Source: Actinomycetes bacterium (GTDB lineage Bacteria > Actinomycetota > Acidimicrobiia > Acidimicrobiales > RAAP-2). From it: a stretch of 6,476 nucleotides of DNA. The stretch spans positions 1 to 6,476 of the forward strand of contig JAKBAZ010000078.1 of the NCBI GenBank assembly GCA_021826255.1, written 5' to 3'. Of this stretch, positions 1 through 5,009 are shown one piece after another. The notes under the pieces were generated by a model, which searched no databases, was not told the origin of the DNA, and saw only the letters and a list, made by a program, of their open reading frames with translations. The position numbers and the translations under genes are program-made. Positions within the stretch are counted from its first letter, which is position 1. Each line of letters opens with the position of its first letter.

Positions 1-404
1 CCGATCTCGTTACTTAGGGGTCCACCCTGATCGTCAAGGGACCGGCGAGACTCGTCGGAGAGGCGTTCGAGGTAGCCGGGTTCCCTCGCACAGAGGTACC
101 GCTTGGCGAGGACGTGGAGGGCCACCGGTCGGGTGACGTCCGGTCCAAAGACGTTGGCGAGTAGTCCCTCCCCGGTGCGCTCGTGACCCCGTGGGCCAAT
201 CTCGACCCCGAGGTCACGCTCTTCGTCGTCGAGGGCGTGTCCAATGTCGTGAAAGAGAGCGGCGACGATCAACGAATCGTCAGCCCCTAGGCGTTCGGCG
301 AGGGTCGCCGCCTGCAGGGAGTGATCGAGTAAGGTCACCGCCTCCCCGTAGTGGGCCGAACCCCGGGTGAGGAGGAGATCTCTGAGATCGTCGAGGCCGA
401 TCAC
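1..404 (-). CDS. PhnZ/TmpB-like HD-domain di-iron oxygenase (phosphonate C-P cleavage), 3' end outside window
   Basis: Partial: 134 residues are visible from a GTG start at 404-402, and the C-terminus lies off the left edge (family length is about 190). The expected HD ligands are present: H28, the H52-D53 pair in LFHDIGH, H74 and H97; the last Asp ligand would be outside the window. Beyond the generic HD fold, the sequence shows PhnZ-type signatures: E21 seven residues before H28, the H97-x3-K101 segment HVLAKRYL, and a later YLERLSDESRRSLDDQGGP block. Known relatives (PhnZ, TmpB) use a mixed-valent di-iron centre and O2 to cleave 1-hydroxy-2-aminoethylphosphonates to phosphate and glycine or glycine betaine. 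The start overlaps the stop of the upstream PMH gene as GTGA, so translation is probably coupled. Oddity: the Y-x-x-E switch motif of PhnZ reads H18-Y19-G20-E21. Family assignment is strong; the exact substrate is unknown. A generic HD phosphohydrolase is the less likely alternative. Confidence 0.85.
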   Translation of the reverse strand, partial: MIGLDDLRDLLLTRGSAHYGEAVTLLDHSLQAATLAERLGADDSLIVAALFHDIGHALDDEERDLGVEIGPRGHERTGEGLLANVFGPDVTRPVALHVLAKRYLCAREPGYLERLSDESRRSLDDQGGPLSNEI

Positions 405-1843
405 GCGGGCCTCACGAGCGTCGGCCAGTGGCCCGGTCGTTCCGGGCGAAGCAGCATGTCGGTGTAGAGGCGAGTGGTGTGGGACTGGCGCCAGGTGAGC
501 ATCTCGCGCTGGGCTTCCATCAGTCGATCGGTGTCGTGTAGCGGGGTGCGCCAGGTGGGGTCGGCCGCGAGGTCGAACGCCAGGTACTCCCCGTCTCCGA
601 AGTGCACGTAGGCCGTCTCGTCGCCGAGCGAGACCGCGAGATTCCTCGAGGACAGGCTCCGGTCGAAGGGCCACTGGGGGGTGGACTCGTTGATGAAGAG
701 GAATCGAAAATCCCACTCGTAGTGGACGTGACTGCGCCACTCAGCGTCGGGATCATCCAGGATCGTCTGCAGGACTCGGCCGTCGGCTTGACGTGGTGGC
801 TCGAGGCCCAGTGCCACGGCGAGAGAAGGTAGGAGATCGACGTTCTCGGTGGGTTGAGTGAGTACCCGACCCGCGTCGGCGCGACGCGGATCGCGCCAGA
901 GTCCGAGGATGTGGTAGCTCTGGGGAAAGTAGCCCAACTTCTCGATGAGCCCGTGGTCGCCCAACTGATCGGCGTGATCGGCCGTCACGACGACGAGGGT
1001 GTCGTCCCACTCGCCGCGACTCTCGATGGCGCGAACGACGCGGGAGAGTTGAACGTCGATCTCGTCAATCATTCCGTAGTACTGGGCGCGCAGGTGACGA
1101 ATCTCCTCCTCGGCCTGGGGCGCGCGGGCGTAGTCCGAGGCGAGGGCCATCTCGTGGAGGGGGTGGCGCTGGTCACTCGGGGCGAGGGGCAAACTCACGT
1201 CGGCCGGATCGATTCGAGTCGAGTACTCACCCGCCGCCGCGTAGGGGGGGTGAGGTCGCAGGTAACTCAAGTGGGCACACCATCCGGAGTCTTGACGCTC
1301 GAGCCAGGCGAGGAAGTGGGTGGTGAGAAAGCCGCTGAGGGAGTACTCGGCCGGTCTCGAGGACTCTTCTCTCAGGGCCGAAGCCCAGCCGTAGGGGACG
1401 TCGAAGCCCTGGTCCCGCAACCACTCGACCCAGGGTGCTTGGCTTTCGGGGAGATAGAGACCCACCGAGAAGCCGGGCAGGATGCCGTCGTAGTCGTCGA
1501 GACGCGGATCGTCCGGGCCCTCGGCCTGGAGAGGATCGAGACCCTGGTCGGTGTAGCCAAAGAGCGTCGGGTCGTAGCCGGCCCGTCGACAGAGGCGGGC
1601 CAGGTTGTCGAATCGGTCCTCGAGGGGCGACCCGTTGTACACCACTCGATTGTTCATTTGGTAGGTGCCGGTATAGAGGGCGGCGCGACCGGGGGCACAA
1701 GGTGCCGCCTGGGAGTAGTGCCGGGCAAGTCGTACTCCCTCTCGCGCTATGCGATCGAGCGTGGGGGTGTTCACCAGGGGATGACCCGCGGCCCCGTAGG
1801 AGTCGGCGCGGAACTGATCGAGCGTTACGAAGAGGACGTTCAC
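401..1843 (-). CDS. phosphonate monoester hydrolase / phosphodiesterase, formylglycine-dependent sulfatase family
   Basis: The product is 480 residues from a GTG start at 1843-1841. It hydrolyses phosphonate monoesters and phosphodiesters by analogy with characterised rhizobial and Burkholderia PMHs (about 510 residues). Visible active-site elements in order: metal ligands D9-Q10 in VTLDQFRAD; nucleophile C49 in the CxPxR motif C49-A-P-G-R53, expected to be oxidised to formylglycine; N70 in MNNRVVYN; Y97 in FGYTD; H198 in LRPHPPY; metal ligands D289-H290 in TADHADQLGDHG; and K302. The spacings C49-N70, C49-Y97 and H290-K302 equal those I recall in PMH. The C-terminal HYEWDFR and WRQSH segments are also PMH-like. 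There is no signal peptide, so it is probably cytoplasmic. It needs a formylglycine-generating enzyme, which is not in the window. It forms an operon with the downstream HD oxygenase (GTGA overlap). An in-frame GTG at 1909 would add 22 unconserved residues and was not chosen. Arylsulfatase side activity is possible. Confidence 0.88.
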   Translation of the reverse strand: MNVLFVTLDQFRADSYGAAGHPLVNTPTLDRIAREGVRLARHYSQAAPCAPGRAALYTGTYQMNNRVVYNGSPLEDRFDNLARLCRRAGYDPTLFGYTDQGLDPLQAEGPDDPRLDDYDGILPGFSVGLYLPESQAPWVEWLRDQGFDVPYGWASALREESSRPAEYSLSGFLTTHFLAWLERQDSGWCAHLSYLRPHPPYAAAGEYSTRIDPADVSLPLAPSDQRHPLHEMALASDYARAPQAEEEIRHLRAQYYGMIDEIDVQLSRVVRAIESRGEWDDTLVVVTADHADQLGDHGLIEKLGYFPQSYHILGLWRDPRRADAGRVLTQPTENVDLLPSLAVALGLEPPRQADGRVLQTILDDPDAEWRSHVHYEWDFRFLFINESTPQWPFDRSLSSRNLAVSLGDETAYVHFGDGEYLAFDLAADPTWRTPLHDTDRLMEAQREMLTWRQSHTTRLYTDMLLRPERPGHWPTLVRPA

Positions 1844-1863
1844 AACCCGAGGGTAGGCCGGCG

Positions 1864-1892
1864 ACCTTACGCCAGTTCGACCGACAGGTAAA
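1864..1892 (-). promoter_or_regulatory. candidate promoter for the PMH-HD oxygenase operon
   Basis: Read on the minus strand there is a -35-like TTTACC (1892-1887), a 17-base spacer and a -10-like TAAGGT (1869-1864). The predicted transcript would start about 13 bases before the GTG at 1843. It lies inside the 22-codon extension that the longer start would give, which supports the shorter start. There is no good Shine-Dalgarno sequence before that GTG. This is a consensus match by eye only. Confidence 0.35.
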
Positions 1893-1948
1893 CACTTAGG
1901 CAACGCCACCGCGACTCTTAGGTCCCACTTAGTAACTCTCAGTAAACA
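1888..1948. repeat. short duplicated heptamers in the divergent PMH / phosphodiester glycosidase intergenic region
   Basis: The 134-base divergent spacer holds GTAAACA twice (1888-1894 and 1942-1948) and CACTTAG twice (1893-1899 and 1926-1932, 33 bases or about three helical turns apart). A related CTCTTAGG lies at 1915-1922, and AGTAA recurs 10 bases apart (1931-1935, 1941-1945). On the minus strand GTTTACC and GTTTACT are loosely like the GTTCACC half of actinobacterial Pho boxes. In a region this short, one repeated 7-mer can arise by chance, so a regulatory role is only a suggestion. Confidence 0.2.
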
Positions 1949-1965
1949 TTCCCGGTTGTCGAGTT

Positions 1966-1971
1966 AAGGAG
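1966..1971 (+). promoter_or_regulatory. Shine-Dalgarno sequence fixing the GTG start at 1978
   Basis: AAGGAG is followed by six bases and then GTG at 1978-1980. It is the clearest ribosome binding site in the window and settles the start of the secreted phosphodiester glycosidase-family gene. Confidence 0.8.
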
Positions 1972-1977
1972 TCCCCT

Positions 1978-2922
1978 GTGTCCCCCCGCCTGAGACGAGT
2001 AGCCCTCGTCGGTGCCGCGTGTGCCTCGCTCCTGGCGTCGAGCACCGTAGCGTCCGCGAGTCCGCCCCGCCTGGTCCCGCTACCCGCCCCGACGAACCTG
2101 AAACCCTTCGTCCTGCCCGCCACGAAGGGTGAGGGGATCTACACTCCGGTGGGTCGCCCCGTTCAGGGTCACCCCGCGCTCTACGTCACCCTGATTCGGC
2201 CCCTCGACAACCCCACGACCGTCGCCGGAGTGGCGTGGATCGACACTCGCCTCCTGAGAGGCACTCTCTACTCCGGCTCGCTCAGTCCCGGGGGTCTCTT
2301 CTGGACGCGGACAGCCCCTGTCTCCCGGGCGGCCTCGGCGAGCCTCGTCGCGGCCTTTAGCGGGGGATTCTTGATGAAGGACTCTCACGGGGGGTACCTC
2401 TCCGAAGGCCACCTCGTCGCCCCCCTCGTCAACGGCGCGGCGTCTCTCGTGATCTTTAAGAACGGCACGATGACGGTCGGGCAGTGGGGCCGTGACGTGA
2501 CGATGTCATCGCAGGTCGCCGCGGTGCGCCAGAATCTGACCCTGCTAGTCGATCACGGCGCCCCCGTTGCGGGGCTGCAACGCACCGACGTCGCCCGGTG
2601 GGGGTTCTCGCTCAACAACCAGATCGACACTCCGCGTTCCGCGCTCGGAATCACGAGAACTGGCGCCCTCGTCTACGTTGAAGGGGAGATGAACATCGTG
2701 GATTTGGCGAGAATATTGGTGTGCGCGGGCGCGCTGCGAGCGATGGTTCTCGACATGAATCCGCTCTGGCCGATCTTCGCCTACTACACGCCGGCCTCGC
2801 CGACGGGCTACGCGGTGCCGTCTAACGGGCGCGACCTCACCCCCACCATGCAACAAACCCCCGATCGTTTTTTCCAGATCGCTTACGCTCGAGACTTCAT
2901 CACGCTCTCGGCGGCGAGTTAA
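1978..2922 (+). CDS. secreted phosphodiester glycosidase family (NAGPA-domain) protein
   Basis: The product is 314 residues with a Sec signal peptide: basic MSPRLRR, hydrophobic residues 8-22, and a probable cleavage after ASA at 25-27. The mature part fits the NAGPA / phosphodiester glycosidase domain. There is the SGGF loop at 128-131 (usually NGGFF or NSGF), a GAASLVI strand near 153-159, VRQNLTLLVD at 183-192, the R220-SALGITRTGALVYVEG strand pair, and the helix LARILVCAGALRAM leading to LD at 258-259. Family members cleave sugar-1-phosphodiester links, such as uncovering GlcNAc from mannose-6-phosphate in animals. Bacterial substrates are mostly unknown. The usual glycine-rich NLDGGGS end is replaced by LDMNPLW, a variant I associate with an actinobacterial subfamily, so catalysis cannot be assumed. 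The strong Shine-Dalgarno site fixes the start. It is divergent from the PMH gene and 10 bases before the methyltransferase, with which it is probably cotranscribed. Confidence 0.8.
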   Translation: MSPRLRRVALVGAACASLLASSTVASASPPRLVPLPAPTNLKPFVLPATKGEGIYTPVGRPVQGHPALYVTLIRPLDNPTTVAGVAWIDTRLLRGTLYSGSLSPGGLFWTRTAPVSRAASASLVAAFSGGFLMKDSHGGYLSEGHLVAPLVNGAASLVIFKNGTMTVGQWGRDVTMSSQVAAVRQNLTLLVDHGAPVAGLQRTDVARWGFSLNNQIDTPRSALGITRTGALVYVEGEMNIVDLARILVCAGALRAMVLDMNPLWPIFAYYTPASPTGYAVPSNGRDLTPTMQQTPDRFFQIAYARDFITLSAAS

Positions 2923-2932
2923 CGGGTAGGAC

Positions 2933-3562
2933 GTGAGCGGGTCTCCAGCGTCCTCGCTCTTTGACCGCGTCGCCCCCGTCTACGACGGGGTGATGGCGCT
3001 CGCCGAGGCGACGATCTTCGCCGGTCAACGCCGTGAGCTCATCGAGCCCCTGCGGGGAGCGATTGTCGAGTTCGGGGTGGGTACCGGACTCAATCTGCCT
3101 CACTACCACCGAGAGACCACCGTCACTGGAGTGGATATCTCCGCCGGGATGCTCGAGCGCGCCCGGCGCCGCGCGCGACACCTCGGACGAGAGAGTTCAA
3201 TCACTTTCCTTCAGGCCCCGGCGGAGGCGACGGGTCTCGCGCCGTCGTCTTTTGACGTCGCCGTCTCGACCTACACCATGTGCAACGTCGAATCCCCGGA
3301 CGCGGTGATGCGGGAGGCGTATCGACTACTTCGCCCCGGGGGAACCCTCGTACTGCTCGAGCACACCGGATCCACCGTGGTCGTCGTCGATCGAGTGCTC
3401 GCCGCCCTCGATCACTGGAGCGCCCCTCGCTGGGGCGAACACCTACGTCGGGACCACCTCTCACCGGTGACGAACGCGGGATTTCACCTCAACGCTCACG
3501 AGCGACGACGGGCCGGAGTGGTGGAGATCATCCGAGCGACCAGGCCCGTGGAGCGTGGTTAG
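2933..3562 (+). CDS. class I SAM-dependent methyltransferase, UbiE/PmtA-like
   Basis: The product is 209 residues with a Rossmann methyltransferase fold. The N-terminal FDRVAPVYDGVM (10-21) is typical of the UbiE/PmtA group. Motif I is E46-FGVGTG52 (SAM glycine loop), followed by LNLPHY. GVDIS (66-70) carries D68, which would bind the SAM ribose. FDVAVST at 107-113 corresponds to motif II, and LLRPGGTLVLLEH (132-144) to motif III. The overall look resembles phosphatidylethanolamine N-methyltransferase PmtA and related small methyltransferases, but the acceptor cannot be read from the sequence. The GTG start is 10 bases after the preceding stop. GGGTAGG at 2924-2930 is a rather close ribosome binding site. 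It probably shares a transcript with the secreted NAGPA-domain gene. Its TAG stop overlaps the stop of the convergent gene at 3559-3562. No membrane segment or signal peptide is seen. Confidence 0.85.
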   Translation: MSGSPASSLFDRVAPVYDGVMALAEATIFAGQRRELIEPLRGAIVEFGVGTGLNLPHYHRETTVTGVDISAGMLERARRRARHLGRESSITFLQAPAEATGLAPSSFDVAVSTYTMCNVESPDAVMREAYRLLRPGGTLVLLEHTGSTVVVVDRVLAALDHWSAPRWGEHLRRDHLSPVTNAGFHLNAHERRRAGVVEIIRATRPVERG

Positions 3563-4194
3563 TCGGGCGAGGAATTGAGCAATCGGCGCCGCCCGGGACC
3601 AGAGACTCGGTCGGCGCGCTCAGTGCGTCCCATGATGAGGGTGAGAAGACTGAGGGCGTCTCCACGAATCTCCTCACCCTCGGGTGGGCCGAGGGCGAGT
3701 CCGAGGTCAGTGGCGAGCACTCTGATCCCCTTAAGGCGCCCCTGCGGCAGAAATCCCCTCGGTGAGCGTGTCACAATCCAGGTCAAGGACTCGGAGAGGG
3801 CGGGCACTGCGGGTTGCCAGTCTCGGCCCAGGGGCCAGAGAATGTCGGCCCCGTGAACGATGATGTCGGTGAGGGGAGCCCCGGGTCCGAGAAATGGGGG
3901 ACTGCGCCGACTGGAGGCGTGGGTGCGCAGCGAGTCGAGGCACTCGGTCGGCGACAGGCGTCGGGCGAGATGTTGAGTGACGTCGTCCAGGGCTCGGTCG
4001 AGTGAGCCCCGCTGAACCAGGGCGAGAAGGAGTCGTGCGGGCGTGACCTCCCACAGGCTCGTGAGGTGGGCGAGGACCTGGTGACGAGACCACTGCGAAC
4101 ACAGTGAGGGGCCGAGCCACTCCGAGGCACTCACGTCCTCGAGAGCGTCGACGAGCCGACGCCGTTCGACGGCCGTGAGCGCGTAGAGGTCCAT
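3559..4194 (-). CDS. maleylpyruvate isomerase family (MDMPI/DinB-like) mycothiol-dependent-type protein
   Basis: The product is 211 residues from an ATG at 4194-4192. The N-terminus MDLYALTAVERRRLVDAL, then W26 and PSLCSQWS, then VLAHL with H43, is the usual opening of the TIGR03083-type metal-binding four-helix (DinB-like) domain. D110-x3-H114 in LTDIIVHGADI, followed by WPLGR, supplies the other expected metal ligands. The characterised relative isomerises maleylpyruvate with mycothiol, but most family members are uncharacterised and may be other thiol transferases, so the reaction here is unknown. The frame stays open 21 codons further upstream to 4257, but those codons are unlike the family and cross an inverted repeat, so the shorter start was chosen. 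The gene is divergent from the secreted protein at 4277 and convergent with the methyltransferase, its TAA stop sharing bases with the latter's TAG. Confidence 0.8.
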   Translation of the reverse strand: MDLYALTAVERRRLVDALEDVSASEWLGPSLCSQWSRHQVLAHLTSLWEVTPARLLLALVQRGSLDRALDDVTQHLARRLSPTECLDSLRTHASSRRSPPFLGPGAPLTDIIVHGADILWPLGRDWQPAVPALSESLTWIVTRSPRGFLPQGRLKGIRVLATDLGLALGPPEGEEIRGDALSLLTLIMGRTERADRVSGPGRRRLLNSSPD

Positions 4195-4198
4195 GCCC

Positions 4199-4215
4199 AG
4201 TTCTAGCAGAGAACT
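4199..4215. promoter_or_regulatory. perfect inverted repeat, candidate operator upstream of the MDMPI-like gene
   Basis: AGTTCT (4199-4204), a five-base spacer and AGAACT (4210-4215) form a perfect 6-base inverted repeat that ends four bases before the ATG at 4194. On the minus strand it overlaps a -10-like TAGAAC (4205-4200) placed so that transcription would start at or near the ATG (leaderless). A repressor bound here could block that promoter. An RNA hairpin is an alternative only if transcription begins further upstream. The remaining divergent spacer (4216-4276) holds a TTGACG (4234-4239, plus strand) that could be a -35 for the secreted-protein gene, but I see no good -10 at the right distance. 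Confidence 0.4.
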
Positions 4216-4276
4216 CCGGTAAGACTGAGTGGGTTGACGACAATCACGACACGTCACTTCTCACAAGCGAGGGCGT

Positions 4277-4960
4277 ATGAAGAAGATTCTCACTGGTCTG
4301 GTCGCGCTGTCGGGGGCTCTCGTGGTGGGCTCCGTGGCGTCGGCGAACACGTTGGCGCTCGGATCACTCCGCGGCGTCCTGCACGGCAACGTCACCATTG
4401 CACTGAAGAACGACACCCTCACGTCCCTCGGTCGCTGGTGTCTCACTATTGATCAGCGCTCGACCACCGCCGCCTGGTTCATTGTTGGTCCAACTCGGGG
4501 GGCGCACGGGGGGAGTCGCACGGTCTCCGCGTCCAGGTGCGTCTCGTTAACGGGGGCTGAAGTGCTGAGTGCGGTGCGCCTCGACACCGTTGCTCTGGCG
4601 AACGGGACTCACCGACTCGTGGTCGTGGGGACCAGTCGCCACGCCGGCCCGGCGCTCGTCGGAGACTTTCGTAGTTCTAATACTGGGGGCTACGTTGGCT
4701 CGCCCAACGTGATCGCCCTGCCGGGCGTCAAGGGGGACACCATCCTCGCGAGGGTCTCGACGCAGCGAGTCGGTCGCGTAGTGCTCGAATGGGGAACCCC
4801 CGCCGATCACACCAGCACCGTCATGACCGAGAGCGTCGGCGGCGTCTTTACGGCTCACCTCACGGGAGTCATCGCCCACTCTTACCTCACGTTTCGCGCG
4901 GTGGCCACGGCCGGCACCTCGTCGGTGACCTCGCCCAGCGTGGTGGTTCGCACTCCCTAG
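4277..4960 (+). CDS. secreted protein of unknown function with two cysteines and a beta-rich C-terminal part
   Basis: The product is 227 residues and I do not recognise the family. It has a clear Sec signal peptide: MKK, hydrophobic residues 4-20, and probable cleavage after ASA at 21-23. The mature protein has only two cysteines, C55 (RWCLT) and C88 (SRCVS), which could form one disulfide in the exported domain. The region is rich in Thr, Ser, Val and Gly. The last 60 or so residues, from RVVLEWGTPADHT to YLTFRAVAT, alternate like beta strands and recall a fibronectin type III or immunoglobulin-like fold; this is an impression, not a domain match. No sortase motif, lipobox or C-terminal membrane anchor is seen, so it is probably released or held by partners. 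GCGAGGG at 4267-4273 is a plausible ribosome binding site for the ATG. It is divergent from the MDMPI-like gene and 49 bases from the next gene. Confidence 0.75.
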   Translation: MKKILTGLVALSGALVVGSVASANTLALGSLRGVLHGNVTIALKNDTLTSLGRWCLTIDQRSTTAAWFIVGPTRGAHGGSRTVSASRCVSLTGAEVLSAVRLDTVALANGTHRLVVVGTSRHAGPALVGDFRSSNTGGYVGSPNVIALPGVKGDTILARVSTQRVGRVVLEWGTPADHTSTVMTESVGGVFTAHLTGVIAHSYLTFRAVATAGTSSVTSPSVVVRTP

Positions 4961-4974
4961 GCGGGTCTCACGAC

Positions 4975-4999
4975 GGAGGGGCGCATCCTCCCCTACACT
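4975..4999 (+). promoter_or_regulatory. candidate near-leaderless promoter with small hairpin before the phosphoribosyltransferase gene
   Basis: TACACT at 4994-4999 fits an actinobacterial -10 (TAnnnT). It lies 10 bases before the ATG at 5010, so the transcript would have little or no leader. This agrees with the absence of a Shine-Dalgarno sequence there. No convincing -35 is present. Just upstream, GGAGG (4975-4979) and CCTCC (4987-4991) can pair around a 7-base loop. There is no T-run, so it is not a standard terminator of the preceding gene and may be an operator or chance. Confidence 0.35.
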
Positions 5000-5009
5000 C
5001 GTCGCCAAG

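Noticed and set aside
854..1891. A 345-codon open frame on the plus strand opposite the PMH gene
   Set aside because: It lies wholly antisense to a gene with a complete, conserved active site. Its translation is Val/Gly/Arg-rich without domain motifs, as expected of the shadow frame of a GC-rich gene.
1844..1909. Longer PMH start at the GTG at 1909
   Set aside because: The 22 extra residues do not resemble the family, which begins just before the VTLDQ strand, and a promoter-like -35/-10 pair lies inside the extension.
3280..3765. A 161-codon plus-strand frame running across the convergent junction
   Set aside because: It overlaps two well-supported genes in other frames and has low-complexity Arg/Ser/Pro composition.
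3962..4257. MDMPI-like gene starting at 4257 instead of 4194
   Set aside because: The added 21 codons (Cys/Arg/Ser-rich) do not fit the family, whose members start with an MDL-type residue run as at 4194, and they would place the inverted repeat inside the gene.
4975..4991. GGAGG/CCTCC hairpin as a terminator of the secreted-protein gene
   Set aside because: The stem is only five base pairs and no T-run follows, so it is listed only as part of a possible regulatory region.
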